The translations under genes and the position numbers were made by a program. The notes under the pieces are model-generated. The model saw nothing but the letters and a program-made list of their open reading frames with translations, had not been told where the DNA came from and did not search any database. From assembly GCF_008632075.1 (NCBI RefSeq), contig NZ_VWVM01000002.1, positions 255,462-319,461 of the forward strand: DNA of 64,000 nucleotides, written 5' to 3'. Positions 48,749 through 58,304 of this stretch are shown here, piece by piece; within the stretch, counting starts at the first letter, position 1, and each line of letters opens with the position of its first letter. Source of the DNA: Candidatus Pantoea gossypiicola. Lineage in GTDB: Bacteria > Pseudomonadota > Gammaproteobacteria > Enterobacterales > Enterobacteriaceae.

Positions 48749-50467
48749 TTAGTAGTTCCAGTTCACGCTGAAACCAAACGTCACAGGATCGGTTTTGAAG
48801 CCGTCCGGTTTTGACAAAGGCATTCCGGCAAACAAGTCGTAACTGACACCGGCGGGCGTGAGGCCGCCGCGCAGCCCGAGGACGCCACCTGCCAGATGAC
48901 GACCCAGTGGCCCACCCTGTGAGGCACTGTTGCCCCCTACCTCGCCATAGTCGGCACCCAGGTAGAGTTCCTGCGCAGGCAGCGGCGTCTGCCAGGCCAG
49001 CGTGTTCTGAACGGTCCAGCCCCGGCTGGCACTCAGGGTGCGTTCACCATCAAAACCGCGCACGGTCCAGCGGTTGCCAATCGCGAACTCATCCTGCGGA
49101 GTCAGCGGGGTGTTGCTCATCTGGCGACGATATTGGATGTTGTAACTTAAATGCTGATTGCCCAGCGTGAACGGCGTGGTAAGTCCCGCCTGCCAGGTCA
49201 GAATTTTTGATAGCGCGGTGGCATAGGTGGAATCCTGATACGACTCCTCCCAGGCGGGCAGCGCGCCGAACCAGCGCGTGCCGCGCTGATAACTGACACC
49301 GGCGTCCAGCGTGGCGGGGCCGATATAGTGCCGGTGTGACAGGCCGAGTCGCCATGCGCTGGTACGACGCTGCTGGCTGGTAATTTCGGTGTCGTTGATG
49401 AAGTTGCGTGACGCTTTGACCAGCACATCAGCGCTGACGGTGGTTCTGGCGGTCGCATTGCGGTAGATCACCCGACTGGCCTGAACATCCAGCGATCGGC
49501 TCTTACCGGCGTAGAGAAAATCGCGGCTGTAACCGGCAACCGTCTGATGATAGTCGTAGTCGCTGGCGGTAAGGCCAAACAGCCAGTAGCCCACAGGTAC
49601 TGAGTAGTGTCCCGACAGGCTTTTGCTGCTTTTTCTGCCCGCAAATCCCAGGTCGCGGCTGGCGGTCAGGTAGAAGAGATCGCTGAGGGAGGTGGGATTA
49701 TCCAGCGCCAGCATGATCCCGCTCTGGTAACGCCCGGTACTTTCGGTGCCGGAGTCATCCAGCCATGCGCCGAGTCGCCAGAAACGACGTTGCGTACGTT
49801 CAATCACAATGTCACTTTCACCTGGATTGAGACCAGGGCGCAGCGCCATGTGCGCCTCTACCGTCGGCAGACGCTGCAGGTTCTCCAGCCCCTGTTCGAT
49901 ATCCCGCAAATCCAGCAGATTGCCGGCATGGGCGGGTAATGCAAGCCACAGGCTGACGTAGCGGGATGAGGAAGGTGACAATTCCACATTGCGAATTTTG
50001 CCAGGTACGATTAGCAGGTGCAGAACGCCCTGACGCAGATCCTGCTGCGGAGCCAGTACGCGCGTTGTCACCCAGCCGTGATTAATCAGCCGGTTTTGCA
50101 GCGTGCCCATTAACTGGCTAATCCCTTTTACGCCCAGACAGTGACCATTCGCCTGACTGGCAAGACGTTGCAGAGGCACCCAGTGCGGCAGCGCTTCCTG
50201 CCCGGACAGGCTGACCTTCTGAATAACAAAGCAGGGGGTTTCCTGCGGAAACTTAAGACGGGATGGTGACGGAACCGTTTCTGAGAGACGCACATCAGGC
50301 ACCTGCGGCATCAGCCGCTGCTGACGCGCTTTCTGTTGCGCCTGCTGATGCTGCAATTGCTCATCACCGGGTGCCGCCTGCACCGTGTGTACTGCCAGGG
50401 CGTTGATCAGCAGCGCGCAGGGCAGAAGTGCCAGCGCTGTGAAAAGTCCATTTTTATCGGGCCGCAT
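48749..50467 (-). CDS. cdiB: CdiB two-partner-secretion outer-membrane transporter
   Basis: 572 residues, ShlB/FhaC/HecB family. A signal peptide of about 31 residues (ending 'VQAAPG') is followed by a Gln-rich helix plug ('LQHQQAQQKARQQRLMPQ'), POTRA-type domains from ~80 ('CFVIQKVSLSGQEALPHW'; 'LHLLIVPGKIRNVEL'; 'LDLRDIEQGLENLQRLP') and a 16-strand barrel with the conserved TpsB motif 'NRWTVRGFDGERTL'. It exports CdiA across the outer membrane and recognises its TPS domain. It lies 39 bases upstream of cdiA in the E. coli-type cdiBAI order. Confidence 0.95.
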   Translation of the reverse strand: MRPDKNGLFTALALLPCALLINALAVHTVQAAPGDEQLQHQQAQQKARQQRLMPQVPDVRLSETVPSPSRLKFPQETPCFVIQKVSLSGQEALPHWVPLQRLASQANGHCLGVKGISQLMGTLQNRLINHGWVTTRVLAPQQDLRQGVLHLLIVPGKIRNVELSPSSSRYVSLWLALPAHAGNLLDLRDIEQGLENLQRLPTVEAHMALRPGLNPGESDIVIERTQRRFWRLGAWLDDSGTESTGRYQSGIMLALDNPTSLSDLFYLTASRDLGFAGRKSSKSLSGHYSVPVGYWLFGLTASDYDYHQTVAGYSRDFLYAGKSRSLDVQASRVIYRNATARTTVSADVLVKASRNFINDTEITSQQRRTSAWRLGLSHRHYIGPATLDAGVSYQRGTRWFGALPAWEESYQDSTYATALSKILTWQAGLTTPFTLGNQHLSYNIQYRRQMSNTPLTPQDEFAIGNRWTVRGFDGERTLSASRGWTVQNTLAWQTPLPAQELYLGADYGEVGGNSASQGGPLGRHLAGGVLGLRGGLTPAGVSYDLFAGMPLSKPDGFKTDPVTFGFSVNWNY

Positions 50468-50961
50468 AACCTATCCATGTGGTTAAGATGTTACAAAATG
50501 TATATAGCTGCTTACTTTGGGCACATTATGCCGCCGCAATCTTAAATCTCAAGAAAAAATGCAGAAAAACTTACATAAAACTTACAATAGCAAGCTGCGC
50601 ACCCCGCTTAAAAACGTACCATCCCTTACCACAAATCCGCTTATAGCAGGGACAGAGGCCTGTTCAGGCACGCATCAGCTCGTATTAATTCGTCGACGCA
50701 GTAAGCTGCAGGAAGTCTGCGGCCCGGACTTTACGACTAAATGGATTGCGGCCCCGCTGGAAAAAAGGTTCACGATTTAATCTGACCAACCGGACTCACC
50801 TCTTATTTAAGGTGGCACGCAAATCCAGCCCCCCTCCCTGTCAGCCTGCGATCGTCACAGGAAATTCATTAAATCGTGTTAATCAATGTATGAATGCTGG
50901 CGAGATGAAGGTCTGTTTCCGCTGTCGGCATCGGTCTCATCCTCTTTTCAGGGCATAAAAA
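50468..50961. other. Gene-free stretch between cdiB and ndh
   Basis: About 500 bases with no convincing gene; an 87-codon plus-strand frame (50517-50780) is low-complexity and has no ribosome-binding site. It contains the cdiB promoter and the right edge of the accessory island. Confidence 0.45.
50525..50552 (-). promoter_or_regulatory. Candidate sigma-70 promoter of cdiBAI
   Basis: On the minus strand TTGAGA (50552-50547), a 16-base spacer and CATAAT (50530-50525), each 5 of 6 to consensus, 58 bases upstream of the cdiB ATG. Confidence 0.5.
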
Positions 50962-50985
50962 AGCCCCCTCTGAAATGAGGAGGCT
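50962..50985 (-). terminator. ndh terminator
   Basis: A 9-bp stem with one mismatch (AGCCCCCTC / GAGGAGGCT) and a 6-base loop, with six A's before it on the plus strand giving a U-tract on the minus strand; 27 bases past the ndh stop. Confidence 0.8.
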
Positions 50986-51012
50986 CAGCCTTTACCAGAT
51001 TAAGTGCAGTAC

Positions 51013-52317
51013 TTAGTGCAGCTTAAGCCGCGGGCGGATAACCCGGTTGATGCTGCCGACCAGCATCATCAGGCCGGTTTTAAAGTAGCCATGCAGTGCG
51101 ATCTGGTGCATACGATAAAGTGAGATGTAGACAAAGCGCGCAATGCGCCCTTCCACCATCATTGAACCGCGCATCAGGTTGCCCATCAGGCTGCCGACCG
51201 TACTGAAGCGGGAGAGCGACACCAGCGAACCATGATCTTTGTAAACATAAGCCTTCAGCGGTTTGCCCTGGCGCTGAGCAAGGATATTGTCCATTGCGCG
51301 TGAGGCCATCTGGTGCGCTGACTGGGCACGAGGCGGAACAAAGCCGCCGCCTGGCAATGCGCAGGAGGCGCAGTCGCCAATGGCGTAGATGTCATCATCC
51401 AGCGTGGTCTGCAGTGTTTCTTTCACCACCAGCTGATTGATGCGGTTGGTTTCCAGTCCGCCAATCTCTTTCAGGAAGTCCGGTGCTTTAATGCCCGCCG
51501 CCCAGACCATCAGATCGGCTTCAATAAACTCACCGCCTTTGGTATTCAGGCCGTTCTGCTCAGCGCTGGTCACCATAGTCTGCGTCAGAACGCGCACGCC
51601 CAGTTTGGTCAGCTCCTGATGCGCCGCAGCTGAGATGCGCGGTGGCAGTGCAGGCAGAATACGTTCACCCGCTTCAACCAGCGTCACATTCAGCGCTTCG
51701 CGTCCCAGGCCTTTGAATCCGTAGCTGTGCAGCTGTTTGACCGCATTATGCAGTTCCGCTGAAAGCTCAACGCCCGTTGCGCCGCCACCCACGATGGCGA
51801 TGTTGACTTTTTCGACCTTGCCTTCGCTGGCGGAGAATTTCAGGAACAGGTTAAGCATCTCATTATGGAAACGACGCGCCTGATGCGGGTTATCCAGGAA
51901 GATGCAGTGATCTTTCACGCCAGGCGTACCGAAGTCATTGGAGGTGCTGCCCAGCGCCATGACCAGCTGGTCGTAGGCGACTTCGCGCTGTGGCACCAGC
52001 ACTTCACCGTGCGCATCAAGCACTTCGGCCAGACGGATCACTTTGCGGCTGCGATCGATGTCGGTAAGCGAACCCAACTGGAATTCGAAACCGTGATTGC
52101 GGGCATGGGCAAGATAGCTCAGCGCATCAATGCCTTCATCCATCGAGCCGGTAGCGACCTCGTGCAGCAGCGGCTTCCAAAGATGGCTGTGGTTGCGATC
52201 GACCAGGATAATCTCGGCCTTCTTTTTACGACCCAGTTTATGGCCCAGCTGCGTTGCCATTTCCAGGCCGCCCGCTCCCCCTCCGACAATAACAATTCTC
52301 TTAACAGACGTAGTCAA
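51013..52317 (-). CDS. ndh: NADH dehydrogenase II (type 2 NADH:quinone oxidoreductase)
   Basis: 434 residues, the E. coli length, when started at the TTG at 52317. That codon follows GAGGGGG and aligns with the TTG start known for E. coli ndh; the ATG at 52344 would add 9 unrelated residues. The FAD site is '[18 protein letters not shown]', the NADH site '[18 protein letters not shown]', then 'YAIGDCASC' and a C-terminal membrane-binding helix ('[20 protein letters not shown]'). It oxidises NADH without proton pumping and feeds the quinone pool. Confidence 0.97.
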   Translation of the reverse strand: MTTSVKRIVIVGGGAGGLEMATQLGHKLGRKKKAEIILVDRNHSHLWKPLLHEVATGSMDEGIDALSYLAHARNHGFEFQLGSLTDIDRSRKVIRLAEVLDAHGEVLVPQREVAYDQLVMALGSTSNDFGTPGVKDHCIFLDNPHQARRFHNEMLNLFLKFSASEGKVEKVNIAIVGGGATGVELSAELHNAVKQLHSYGFKGLGREALNVTLVEAGERILPALPPRISAAAHQELTKLGVRVLTQTMVTSAEQNGLNTKGGEFIEADLMVWAAGIKAPDFLKEIGGLETNRINQLVVKETLQTTLDDDIYAIGDCASCALPGGGFVPPRAQSAHQMASRAMDNILAQRQGKPLKAYVYKDHGSLVSLSRFSTVGSLMGNLMRGSMMVEGRIARFVYISLYRMHQIALHGYFKTGLMMLVGSINRVIRPRLKLH

Positions 52318-52503
52318 CAAAGACCCCCTCAAATTGTGAACCAAAAGTTAACCAAAGGTTAAATTAAACCTTAAGAAACATAGGGTTGGCGAAGTTAAAA
52401 TCGCTATCTGCTCGCAGAATAGCATGGCGGGAAGGGGAGAACATAAGAATATTGATATACATCAAAGCGGGAAAATAAAACTCAGAGAATTACGCAATGA
52501 AAA

Positions 52504-52523
52504 CAGGCACCTTGCGGTGCCTG
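52504..52523 (-). terminator. ycfP terminator
   Basis: An 8-bp stem (CAGGCACC / GGTGCCTG) with loop TTGC; on the minus strand it is followed by TTTTC, 7 bases past the stop of ycfP. Confidence 0.8.
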
Positions 52524-52529
52524 CCTGAC

Positions 52530-53072
52530 TTAACCTAATGTTTTGAAAGCTTTTATCCGTTGAAGGTGTGGGGATATATTTTTGAATTTATGCCCCTCGG
52601 TCTCGTCCCAGACAATTTCATAGAAGGGATGCAGCTGATCGGCGGTGCGCTGGCTGTCCAGCGCCTCATCCTGACGGGAGAGAAAGGTCAGACAGCGGTC
52701 ACGATTACGTTCGCGAAAATCGCTGACGCATTTGGTGGCGATGTCCTGATACTCTTCTGGCCGGTCGATCTTCCCTTCCATGTTCTCCTGGGGAAACAGG
52801 TTGGGATTGAAGATTGCCTGCCGGATACCGCAAAGAAAACCGATGCGCTCTGACCAGAAGCCGCCCAGCCCGACGCCGCAAATCAGCGGACGGTCGTCGT
52901 CGGACAGCGTCAGCATTTTGTCCGTCTCTTTCAGCAGAAACTGCATGTCATGTTTAGGATGGCGGGTGCTGTAACTGATCAACCTGACGTCAGGGTCGAT
53001 AAACTGCAGTTGCAGCACTTTTTCGTGATTGCCTGGACTGTTTGAATCAAAACCGTGCAGATAGATAATCAT
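52530..53072 (-). CDS. ycfP: UPF0227 esterase-like protein YcfP
   Basis: 180 residues from the ATG at 53072 ('[19 protein letters not shown]'), the exact E. coli length; the open frame further upstream overlaps the nagZ end region. It has the alpha/beta-hydrolase layout with 'YLHGF' as oxyanion strand and a modified nucleophile elbow, '[14 protein letters not shown]', lacking the usual Ser of GxSxG. Its biochemical role is unknown. It lies between nagZ and ndh as in E. coli. Confidence 0.94.
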   Translation of the reverse strand: MIIYLHGFDSNSPGNHEKVLQLQFIDPDVRLISYSTRHPKHDMQFLLKETDKMLTLSDDDRPLICGVGLGGFWSERIGFLCGIRQAIFNPNLFPQENMEGKIDRPEEYQDIATKCVSDFRERNRDRCLTFLSRQDEALDSQRTADQLHPFYEIVWDETEGHKFKNISPHLQRIKAFKTLG

Positions 53073-53112
53073 GTTAATCCTCAAGGTATCGATAGCGCCG
53101 GGCAATCCCTCC

Positions 53113-54153
53113 TTACCACGACGCTTTATGAGCCAGCCAGCGTTCCTGAAGTGCACTCAGTTGCCGGGCATTCTCTTTCCAGCGAGACGTTGCCTGCAGC
53201 GCATCGCGGGTCAATCTGCCCTGATGATACAGCTGCGTTACCCGCTCTGACCCGACCGGGATCAGGTTATCGAGCACACTGATAGCTCCCTGACGCTGAT
53301 TACAGACCAGGATAATGTCGCAACCTGCAGAGAGGGACTGCTGTGCCCGCTCAGGATAGCTGCCCATGACCGCAGCTCCTTCCATCGAGAGATCGTCGGA
53401 GAAAATCACGCCGTCGAAGCCCAGCTGCTCGCGCAACACGGTTTTGAGCCAGTAAGGCGAACCACTGGCGGGCAGCGGATCAGCGTCGGTGTAGATGACA
53501 TGTGCAGGCATAATCGCATCCAGGGCCTGCTCGGTAATCAGCTTGCTGAAAATCGCCATGTCGTGCTCACGCAGCGTTTTTTCATCGCGTGGATCGCGTG
53601 GCGTCTCTTTATGCGAATCAGCGCTGACCGCGCCATGACCCGGAAAATGTTTACCTGTCGTTTTCATGCCTGCCTCATGCATCCCCGCAATAAAGCGGCG
53701 GGCAACAGCAAGCGCGATGGCCGGATCGGCATGGAAAGAACGATCGCCAATCGCAGCACTGATATGACCAATGTCGAGCACCGGCGCAAAGCTGATATCG
53801 ATATCCATGGCAATCATCTCGGCCGCCATCTGCCAGCCCGCCTGCTGCGCCATTTCACCGGCGGTTTCTGCATCGTGAAGCGCCGCAAAAGATTGCATGG
53901 CGGGCAGTTGGGTAAAGCCGTCACGGAAACGCTGCACGCGACCGCCCTCCTGGTCCACCGCAATCACCAGCCTGGCGTGAGAGGCCGCGCGGATCTGCCG
54001 CACCAGCTCTGCCAGCTGGGCCGGGTCGTGATAGTTTCGGGCAAATAAAATTAAGCCGCCGACCAGTGGATGCTTAAGGATCTCGCGCTCTTCGCCATCC
54101 AGTTCATAACCCTCAACGTCGAGCATCAGTGGGCCGGGTAAATGTGATCTCAT
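53113..54153 (-). CDS. nagZ: Beta-N-acetylhexosaminidase NagZ
   Basis: 346 residues, GH3 family, cytoplasmic. It removes GlcNAc from 1,6-anhydro-MurNAc peptides in peptidoglycan recycling; its product influences AmpR-controlled beta-lactamase where ampC is inducible. The family blocks are '[15 protein letters not shown]', the mobile catalytic loop '[18 protein letters not shown]' (Asp/His acid-base dyad) and the nucleophile Asp in '[11 protein letters not shown]'. The ATG at 54153 gives a few more residues than E. coli. Confidence 0.97.
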   Translation of the reverse strand: MRSHLPGPLMLDVEGYELDGEEREILKHPLVGGLILFARNYHDPAQLAELVRQIRAASHARLVIAVDQEGGRVQRFRDGFTQLPAMQSFAALHDAETAGEMAQQAGWQMAAEMIAMDIDISFAPVLDIGHISAAIGDRSFHADPAIALAVARRFIAGMHEAGMKTTGKHFPGHGAVSADSHKETPRDPRDEKTLREHDMAIFSKLITEQALDAIMPAHVIYTDADPLPASGSPYWLKTVLREQLGFDGVIFSDDLSMEGAAVMGSYPERAQQSLSAGCDIILVCNQRQGAISVLDNLIPVGSERVTQLYHQGRLTRDALQATSRWKENARQLSALQERWLAHKASW

Positions 54154-54192
54154 AACCTGAATCCTGTAGCGTTACGCCTCTGCGTGACGCGA

Positions 54193-55005
54193 TTAAATCT
54201 GTTGCCAGCTCTGTCGAGCCATCTGTTGTAGTGCTTCATCGTCACACTGAGCGGCACGCAGCTGATACCAGCTCGCTATCAGTAACCGCAGCCAGGGCTG
54301 CCAGCGTCTGACCTGCTGAACCAGGGCATCAGGCGGCAGCCGCATTGCCGCAGCGTAGTCCATCAGCCAGTCGGCCTGGTTTTGCGGATCGCTGGCGCAG
54401 AGTGCGGCCAGCTCCAGCGCCACATCACCATCCGCGGCATATTCCCAATCAATCAGATGCAGCCCTGTCTCGCCCTGGATAATATTCCCGGCATGCACGT
54501 CCATATGCAGGGGGGCCAGCCTCAGCGGCTGAGGTTCGCCCCGCTGCGTCAGCCGCCGGAGCGCCCGCAGCCAGCGATGATTGCGCTGTGGAACCTGCTG
54601 CCAGTACCGCCAAAGCAGCGGCAGTAGCGACAGACGATAGCCGGTCAACGGCTGCTGGTGCAGCTGTTGCAGCAGAGTAACAACCTGCGGACGCTGCTGG
54701 CTGAAGCGCTGTTCATCCAGCGCCTCGCCAGGACACCAGCTCAGCACATTCCCCTGTCGATGGCCTGCAACAGGCTGGGGGACCAGTCCGCTGGCGCGCA
54801 GTTTTCGTAACAGACGATACTCGCGCTGCCGGTCAACAAAGGGAATCGACGGCTGAGGTGCCGCCCGCGCGACAAAGAGACCACGCGGGCTGACAATTTT
54901 CTGACTGTGCCCGGTCAGCCCGGCGAGCGGAAGCGATGTCGTTCTCTCTGGCTCGCCGGTGACCTGACGAATCATCCGCGAAAACGCGGAATCAATGCTG
55001 TGCAA
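54193..55005 (-). CDS. thiK: Thiamine kinase ThiK
   Basis: 270 residues, an aminoglycoside-phosphotransferase/choline-kinase fold. It phosphorylates thiamine to thiamine phosphate in salvage. The catalytic loop is 'APLHMDVHAGNII' (HxDxxxxN) and the metal-binding segment 'LHLIDWEYAADGDVALEL'. Its start lies inside the lpoB 3' end (14-base overlap). Part of the conserved hinT-ycfL-lpoB-thiK-nagZ-ycfP run. Confidence 0.94.
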   Translation of the reverse strand: MHSIDSAFSRMIRQVTGEPERTTSLPLAGLTGHSQKIVSPRGLFVARAAPQPSIPFVDRQREYRLLRKLRASGLVPQPVAGHRQGNVLSWCPGEALDEQRFSQQRPQVVTLLQQLHQQPLTGYRLSLLPLLWRYWQQVPQRNHRWLRALRRLTQRGEPQPLRLAPLHMDVHAGNIIQGETGLHLIDWEYAADGDVALELAALCASDPQNQADWLMDYAAAMRLPPDALVQQVRRWQPWLRLLIASWYQLRAAQCDDEALQQMARQSWQQI

Positions 55006-55591
55006 TGCCGTTACCGGACCAGATGATTTCGCCGGTCTGCACCAGCATCAGCTGCATCTGCAGGGTCGGCGCTTTCACATCGCCGCGTGCATTGCTGTAA
55101 AGCACATACTGCGCGTTAACGTTGCGTGCCAGACCAATCGCTTTACTGCGCGAGTTCAGGCTGTCATCCGGTGATAATCCCAGCGTCTGTTTGGCCTGAG
55201 CCAGTTGATCGGCAGAAACCAGTGTGAATTTGCCATTGTTGTTCAGCGCATTCTGGATAGCCGCTGTGGCTTTCTCGCTTTGCAGCGCGCCATTGGTGCT
55301 GTTTTTGATGCGGTCAACCAGCAGCACGCTGCCTGGCTCGGCGCTGGTCGCCTGCAGCATCTGCGCCACCAGCGGCTGTACACTGGCATCCCAGTTGATA
55401 GTGACCAGCTTCGGTGGCTGTGGCACAGGCTGAGGCTGCGGTTGTGGCACCGGCTCAGGTTGCGGAACAGGCTGCACCGGCTCTGCTGGCTGGGTCGGTT
55501 CAACCGTGGCGGGCTGCTGCTGTTTCACGACACAGCCGGTCAGTATGAGCGCCATCAGAAGCGCTCCGGTACGATTAACACTGCGTATCAC
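54992..55591 (-). CDS. lpoB: Penicillin-binding protein activator LpoB
   Basis: 199 residues. An outer-membrane lipoprotein: the signal peptide has lipobox 'LTGC' (Cys20). A long Pro/Gln linker follows (VEPTQPAEPV through PQPQPQPVPQPP), spanning the periplasm. The globular domain begins 'LVTINWDASVQPLVAQML' and stimulates PBP1b during peptidoglycan synthesis. It is slightly shorter than in E. coli (213), mainly in the linker. Confidence 0.95.
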   Translation of the reverse strand: MIRSVNRTGALLMALILTGCVVKQQQPATVEPTQPAEPVQPVPQPEPVPQPQPQPVPQPPKLVTINWDASVQPLVAQMLQATSAEPGSVLLVDRIKNSTNGALQSEKATAAIQNALNNNGKFTLVSADQLAQAKQTLGLSPDDSLNSRSKAIGLARNVNAQYVLYSNARGDVKAPTLQMQLMLVQTGEIIWSGNGIAQH

Positions 55592-55602
55592 GTAGAAAAT
55601 CC

Positions 55603-55971
55603 TTAAAGATAGAGATAAAGACGAACCTTGCTGGCAGTCAGGTTACCCAGCTGCGAGGTGGCGACAATACTGCCCTGCGCCGGAAAGGTAACGGTCTGCG
55701 CCGGTTCCTGCGGAGTGATTTCCAGACCTTTGTCGTCATACCAGTAATAACGATAGTGCACAACGACCGGTGTTTCGCGCTGATTATAGAGCACGCTGGT
55801 AGCACGTTTCAGTCCATCGTTCTCATCCAGCGTCGGTTCATCGGTAATGATCCCTGCTGACAGCACAGAAGACTCCATCACCAGCGACTGTGAGGTATTG
55901 ATCATCGGTTTTTCACTGCTGCAGGCCGTCAGGCAGAGCAGGATCGGCAGGCCAGTCAGCCAGGATCGCAT
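55603..55971 (-). CDS. ycfL: DUF1425 lipoprotein YcfL
   Basis: 122 residues. A signal peptide with lipobox 'LTAC' (Cys17). The mature part is beta-rich, with 'VLYNQRETPVVVHYRYYWYD' and 'VTFPAQGSIVATSQL' as in the DUF1425 family. Its function is unknown, but conserved linkage to lpoB suggests an envelope role. It starts 20 bases after hinT. Confidence 0.92.
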   Translation of the reverse strand: MRSWLTGLPILLCLTACSSEKPMINTSQSLVMESSVLSAGIITDEPTLDENDGLKRATSVLYNQRETPVVVHYRYYWYDDKGLEITPQEPAQTVTFPAQGSIVATSQLGNLTASKVRLYLYL

Positions 55972-55991
55972 AGCATTTTTCCGTTATCAGG

Positions 55992-56342
55992 TCAGTCAGA
56001 GAGCATCGGGCCCAGCGGTTCGCCGCCCAGCAGATGCATATGGATGTGATAGACCTCCTGACCACCATGTTGATTGCAGTTCACAATCAGCCGATAACCA
56101 TTCTGATCGATCCCTTCCTGACGGGCGATTTTCGCTGCGGTGGTAAACATGCGTCCCAGCGCATGCTCATGGGCCGCTTCCGCCTCGTTGACCGTTGGGA
56201 TCAGCACATTTGGCACGATTAAAATATGGGTCGGTGCTTTAGGCGAAATATCGCGGAAAGCCGTAACCAGTTCATCCTGATAAACCACATCAGCGGGGAT
56301 TTCGCGACGGATAATTTTACTAAAAATGGTTTCTTCAGCCAT
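55992..56342 (-). CDS. hinT: Purine nucleoside phosphoramidase HinT
   Basis: 116 residues, HIT family. It hydrolyses adenosine 5'-phosphoramidates and lysyl-AMP-type adducts. The histidine triad is '[13 protein letters not shown]'; the substrate pocket '[20 protein letters not shown]' opens the protein. It is the first gene of the hinT-ycfL-lpoB-thiK-nagZ-ycfP minus-strand run. Confidence 0.96.
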   Translation of the reverse strand: MAEETIFSKIIRREIPADVVYQDELVTAFRDISPKAPTHILIVPNVLIPTVNEAEAAHEHALGRMFTTAAKIARQEGIDQNGYRLIVNCNQHGGQEVYHIHMHLLGGEPLGPMLSD

Positions 56343-56702
56343 GGTGCAATTCCTTGAGCCTGAGTCGTAATCAATCAGTATGCGGGAGAAATTTGTTTTC
56401 TTTCAACCTCAGTACCACTTTTCTTGCATTGTTCACCTGCCTTTCCAGTAGCCCCTCTCCTCTGTCACCTGAACAGCATTCCTGGTGTCCACAAGGCGCA
56501 TGCCATACCAGTAAAATGAAACGCTGTTTTATAAATTAGAATTTCGCCACCCTTTTCTTTATATGGCTGCCACTTCAGCCCGGGCGTTAGCCAAATTGCG
56601 AAGGTTTAGCCGCCCTGTCAGCTCTACTTTGCTAATCAGTCCGGGTGAGAAGTCCGGCATCACCAGGGATATACCGCCATATAACATCAAGGAGCATCAG
56701 CT
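56343..56702. other. hinT-rhiT divergent regulatory region
   Basis: No gene. It contains the hinT promoter side, the KdgR-type operator at 56515-56533 and the leader of rhiT with an AAGGAG site just before its ATG. Confidence 0.6.
56515..56533 (+). promoter_or_regulatory. KdgR operator upstream of the rhiTN-like operon
   Basis: The sequence AATGAAACGCTGTTTTATA is an imperfect palindrome (TGAAAC...GTTTTA). It matches the KdgR consensus AATRAAAYRNYRTTTYATT, as I recall it, at 18 of 19 positions. KdgR represses pectin and rhamnogalacturonan catabolic genes until 2-keto-3-deoxygluconate binds it. Confidence 0.7.
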
Positions 56703-58301
56703 ATGCGCTCACGTAAAATTGGTCTTGGCCACTATCTGGCCTATGGTTCCGGAGATTTTCTCGGAGCAGGCACCACGGCACTCACAGCCGCCTGGTTGCT
56801 CTATTTTTATACCACCTTCTGTGGATTAACCCCGATTCAGGCCACCTTGATCTTTGCTACCGCTCGCGTGCTGGATGCCGTGGTCAGCCCACTCATGGGC
56901 TTTATTACCGACAACTTTGGCTCAACCTGGCTGGGCAAACGCTTTGGCCGCCGCAAATTTTTTATCCTGCTCGGCATACCCTGTGTATTCAGTTATAGCC
57001 TGATGTGGGTCAGCGACATGAACTTCTGGTGGTATCTCTGCACTTACCTGCTGTTTGATATCGTCTACACCATGATCCTCGTGCCTTATGAAACGCTGGT
57101 ACCGGAAATGACTGACGATTTCAAACAGAAAACCCGGTTCTCCGGTGCGCGTATTGGTCTGGCGCAGCTCTCAGCCATACTGGCCGCATTTTTACCCGGC
57201 ATTTTACTGGGTATGCTGGGCAAAGATAATCCCGACTCCTTTTTCTACGCCAGCATGGTGTTCTCGGTAATCTGCGCACTGGTGCTGACGCTGGTGTGGT
57301 GCTTTACCTGGGAACGTCACCCGGATGATTTCTCTGCCGAGTCGCGGCGTGCTGAGCAGGAAAAACAGCAGCTGACGCTGATGCAGAATCTTAAACGGCT
57401 GTACGTTGAGCTGGCCTCAACTTTACGTATTCGCATCTTCCGCCAGCACCTTGGCATGTACCTCGGTGGCTATATCGCCCAGGATGTTTTTAATGCCGTC
57501 TTTACCTGGTATGTGGTGTTTGTGCTGATGCAGAGTGCTCAGGTTGCCTCCAGCCTGATGGGTACCATGGCAGTGCTGCAGTTTATTGCTGTGATGGCGA
57601 TGATCCCGCTCTGTATCCGCATGGGGCCTGCACCTGCCTACCGTCTGGTGGCTATCCTGTTTGGTGTGGCAGCACTCTCCTATGCCGGACTGTGGTATGC
57701 CGGCATGAATGACAACATGTCACTGCTGTTAGTCATTTCTGCCCTGGCCGGTCTGGGACGTGGCGGCATTAACTATGTGCCATGGAACACCTACACCTAT
57801 ATCGCGGATGTCGATGAGGCCATCACCGGTCAGCGCCGTGAAGGCATTTTTGCTGGCATTATGACGCTGACGCGTAAAGCGTCGCAGGCGGGTGCCGTCA
57901 TGCTGGTCGGTATCGTGCTGCAGCTCTCTGGTTTTGTCTCTGGTCAGGCAACCCAGGTACCCGGCGTCAGCCACACTATCCTGGCGATCCTGAGTATCGG
58001 TACAGTAGCCGTTCTGGCCTGCGGCTTTATCGTGTCACTGCGCTTTAAACTTAATCTACAGACCCATACTGTCCTGCGCCAGGAAACGCTGAAAATGCGC
58101 GAAGCGGACCGCATCGTGCCGGAAAGCATCACCCCGGAAGCACGCGGAATCGTTGAAACACTGGCTGGCATGCCTTACGAAAATCTGTGGGGCAACAACA
58201 ACATTGGCTTTCTTAACCGGAATAAGCCAGCACCGGAAAAATTGTCCGCGCACCCCTCTTTACACCCTCCTATAAACTCGACCTTAAAACGACAGGAATA
58301 A
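56703..58301 (+). CDS. rhiT: GPH-family sugar:cation symporter, probable rhamnogalacturonide transporter
   Basis: 532 residues, about 12 membrane helices. The N-terminus 'LGHYLAYGSGDFLGAGTTAL' and the cytoplasmic loop 'DNFGSTWLGKRFGRRKFFIL' are typical of glycoside-pentoside-hexuronide symporters (MelB, UidB, YicJ). It carries an ~80-residue hydrophilic C-terminal tail. It is followed 3 bases later by a GH105 hydrolase, and a KdgR box lies upstream. The pair reproduces rhiT-rhiN of Dickeya, which takes up and cleaves unsaturated rhamnogalacturonides. The family is certain; the substrate is inferred from the neighbour and operator. Confidence 0.85.
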   Translation: MRSRKIGLGHYLAYGSGDFLGAGTTALTAAWLLYFYTTFCGLTPIQATLIFATARVLDAVVSPLMGFITDNFGSTWLGKRFGRRKFFILLGIPCVFSYSLMWVSDMNFWWYLCTYLLFDIVYTMILVPYETLVPEMTDDFKQKTRFSGARIGLAQLSAILAAFLPGILLGMLGKDNPDSFFYASMVFSVICALVLTLVWCFTWERHPDDFSAESRRAEQEKQQLTLMQNLKRLYVELASTLRIRIFRQHLGMYLGGYIAQDVFNAVFTWYVVFVLMQSAQVASSLMGTMAVLQFIAVMAMIPLCIRMGPAPAYRLVAILFGVAALSYAGLWYAGMNDNMSLLLVISALAGLGRGGINYVPWNTYTYIADVDEAITGQRREGIFAGIMTLTRKASQAGAVMLVGIVLQLSGFVSGQATQVPGVSHTILAILSIGTVAVLACGFIVSLRFKLNLQTHTVLRQETLKMREADRIVPESITPEARGIVETLAGMPYENLWGNNNIGFLNRNKPAPEKLSAHPSLHPPINSTLKRQE

Positions 58302-58304
58302 ACC

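Noticed and set aside
38318..50467. Reading the large locus as a plain haemagglutinin/haemolysin (HecA/HecB) pair
   Set aside because: The VENN-type boundary, the variable short tip, the overlapping small immunity gene and the extra tip-immunity modules are hallmarks of CDI. An additional adhesin role remains possible.
50517..50780. 87-codon plus-strand frame between cdiB and ndh
   Set aside because: It overlaps the cdiB promoter, has a basic low-complexity composition and lacks a ribosome-binding site.
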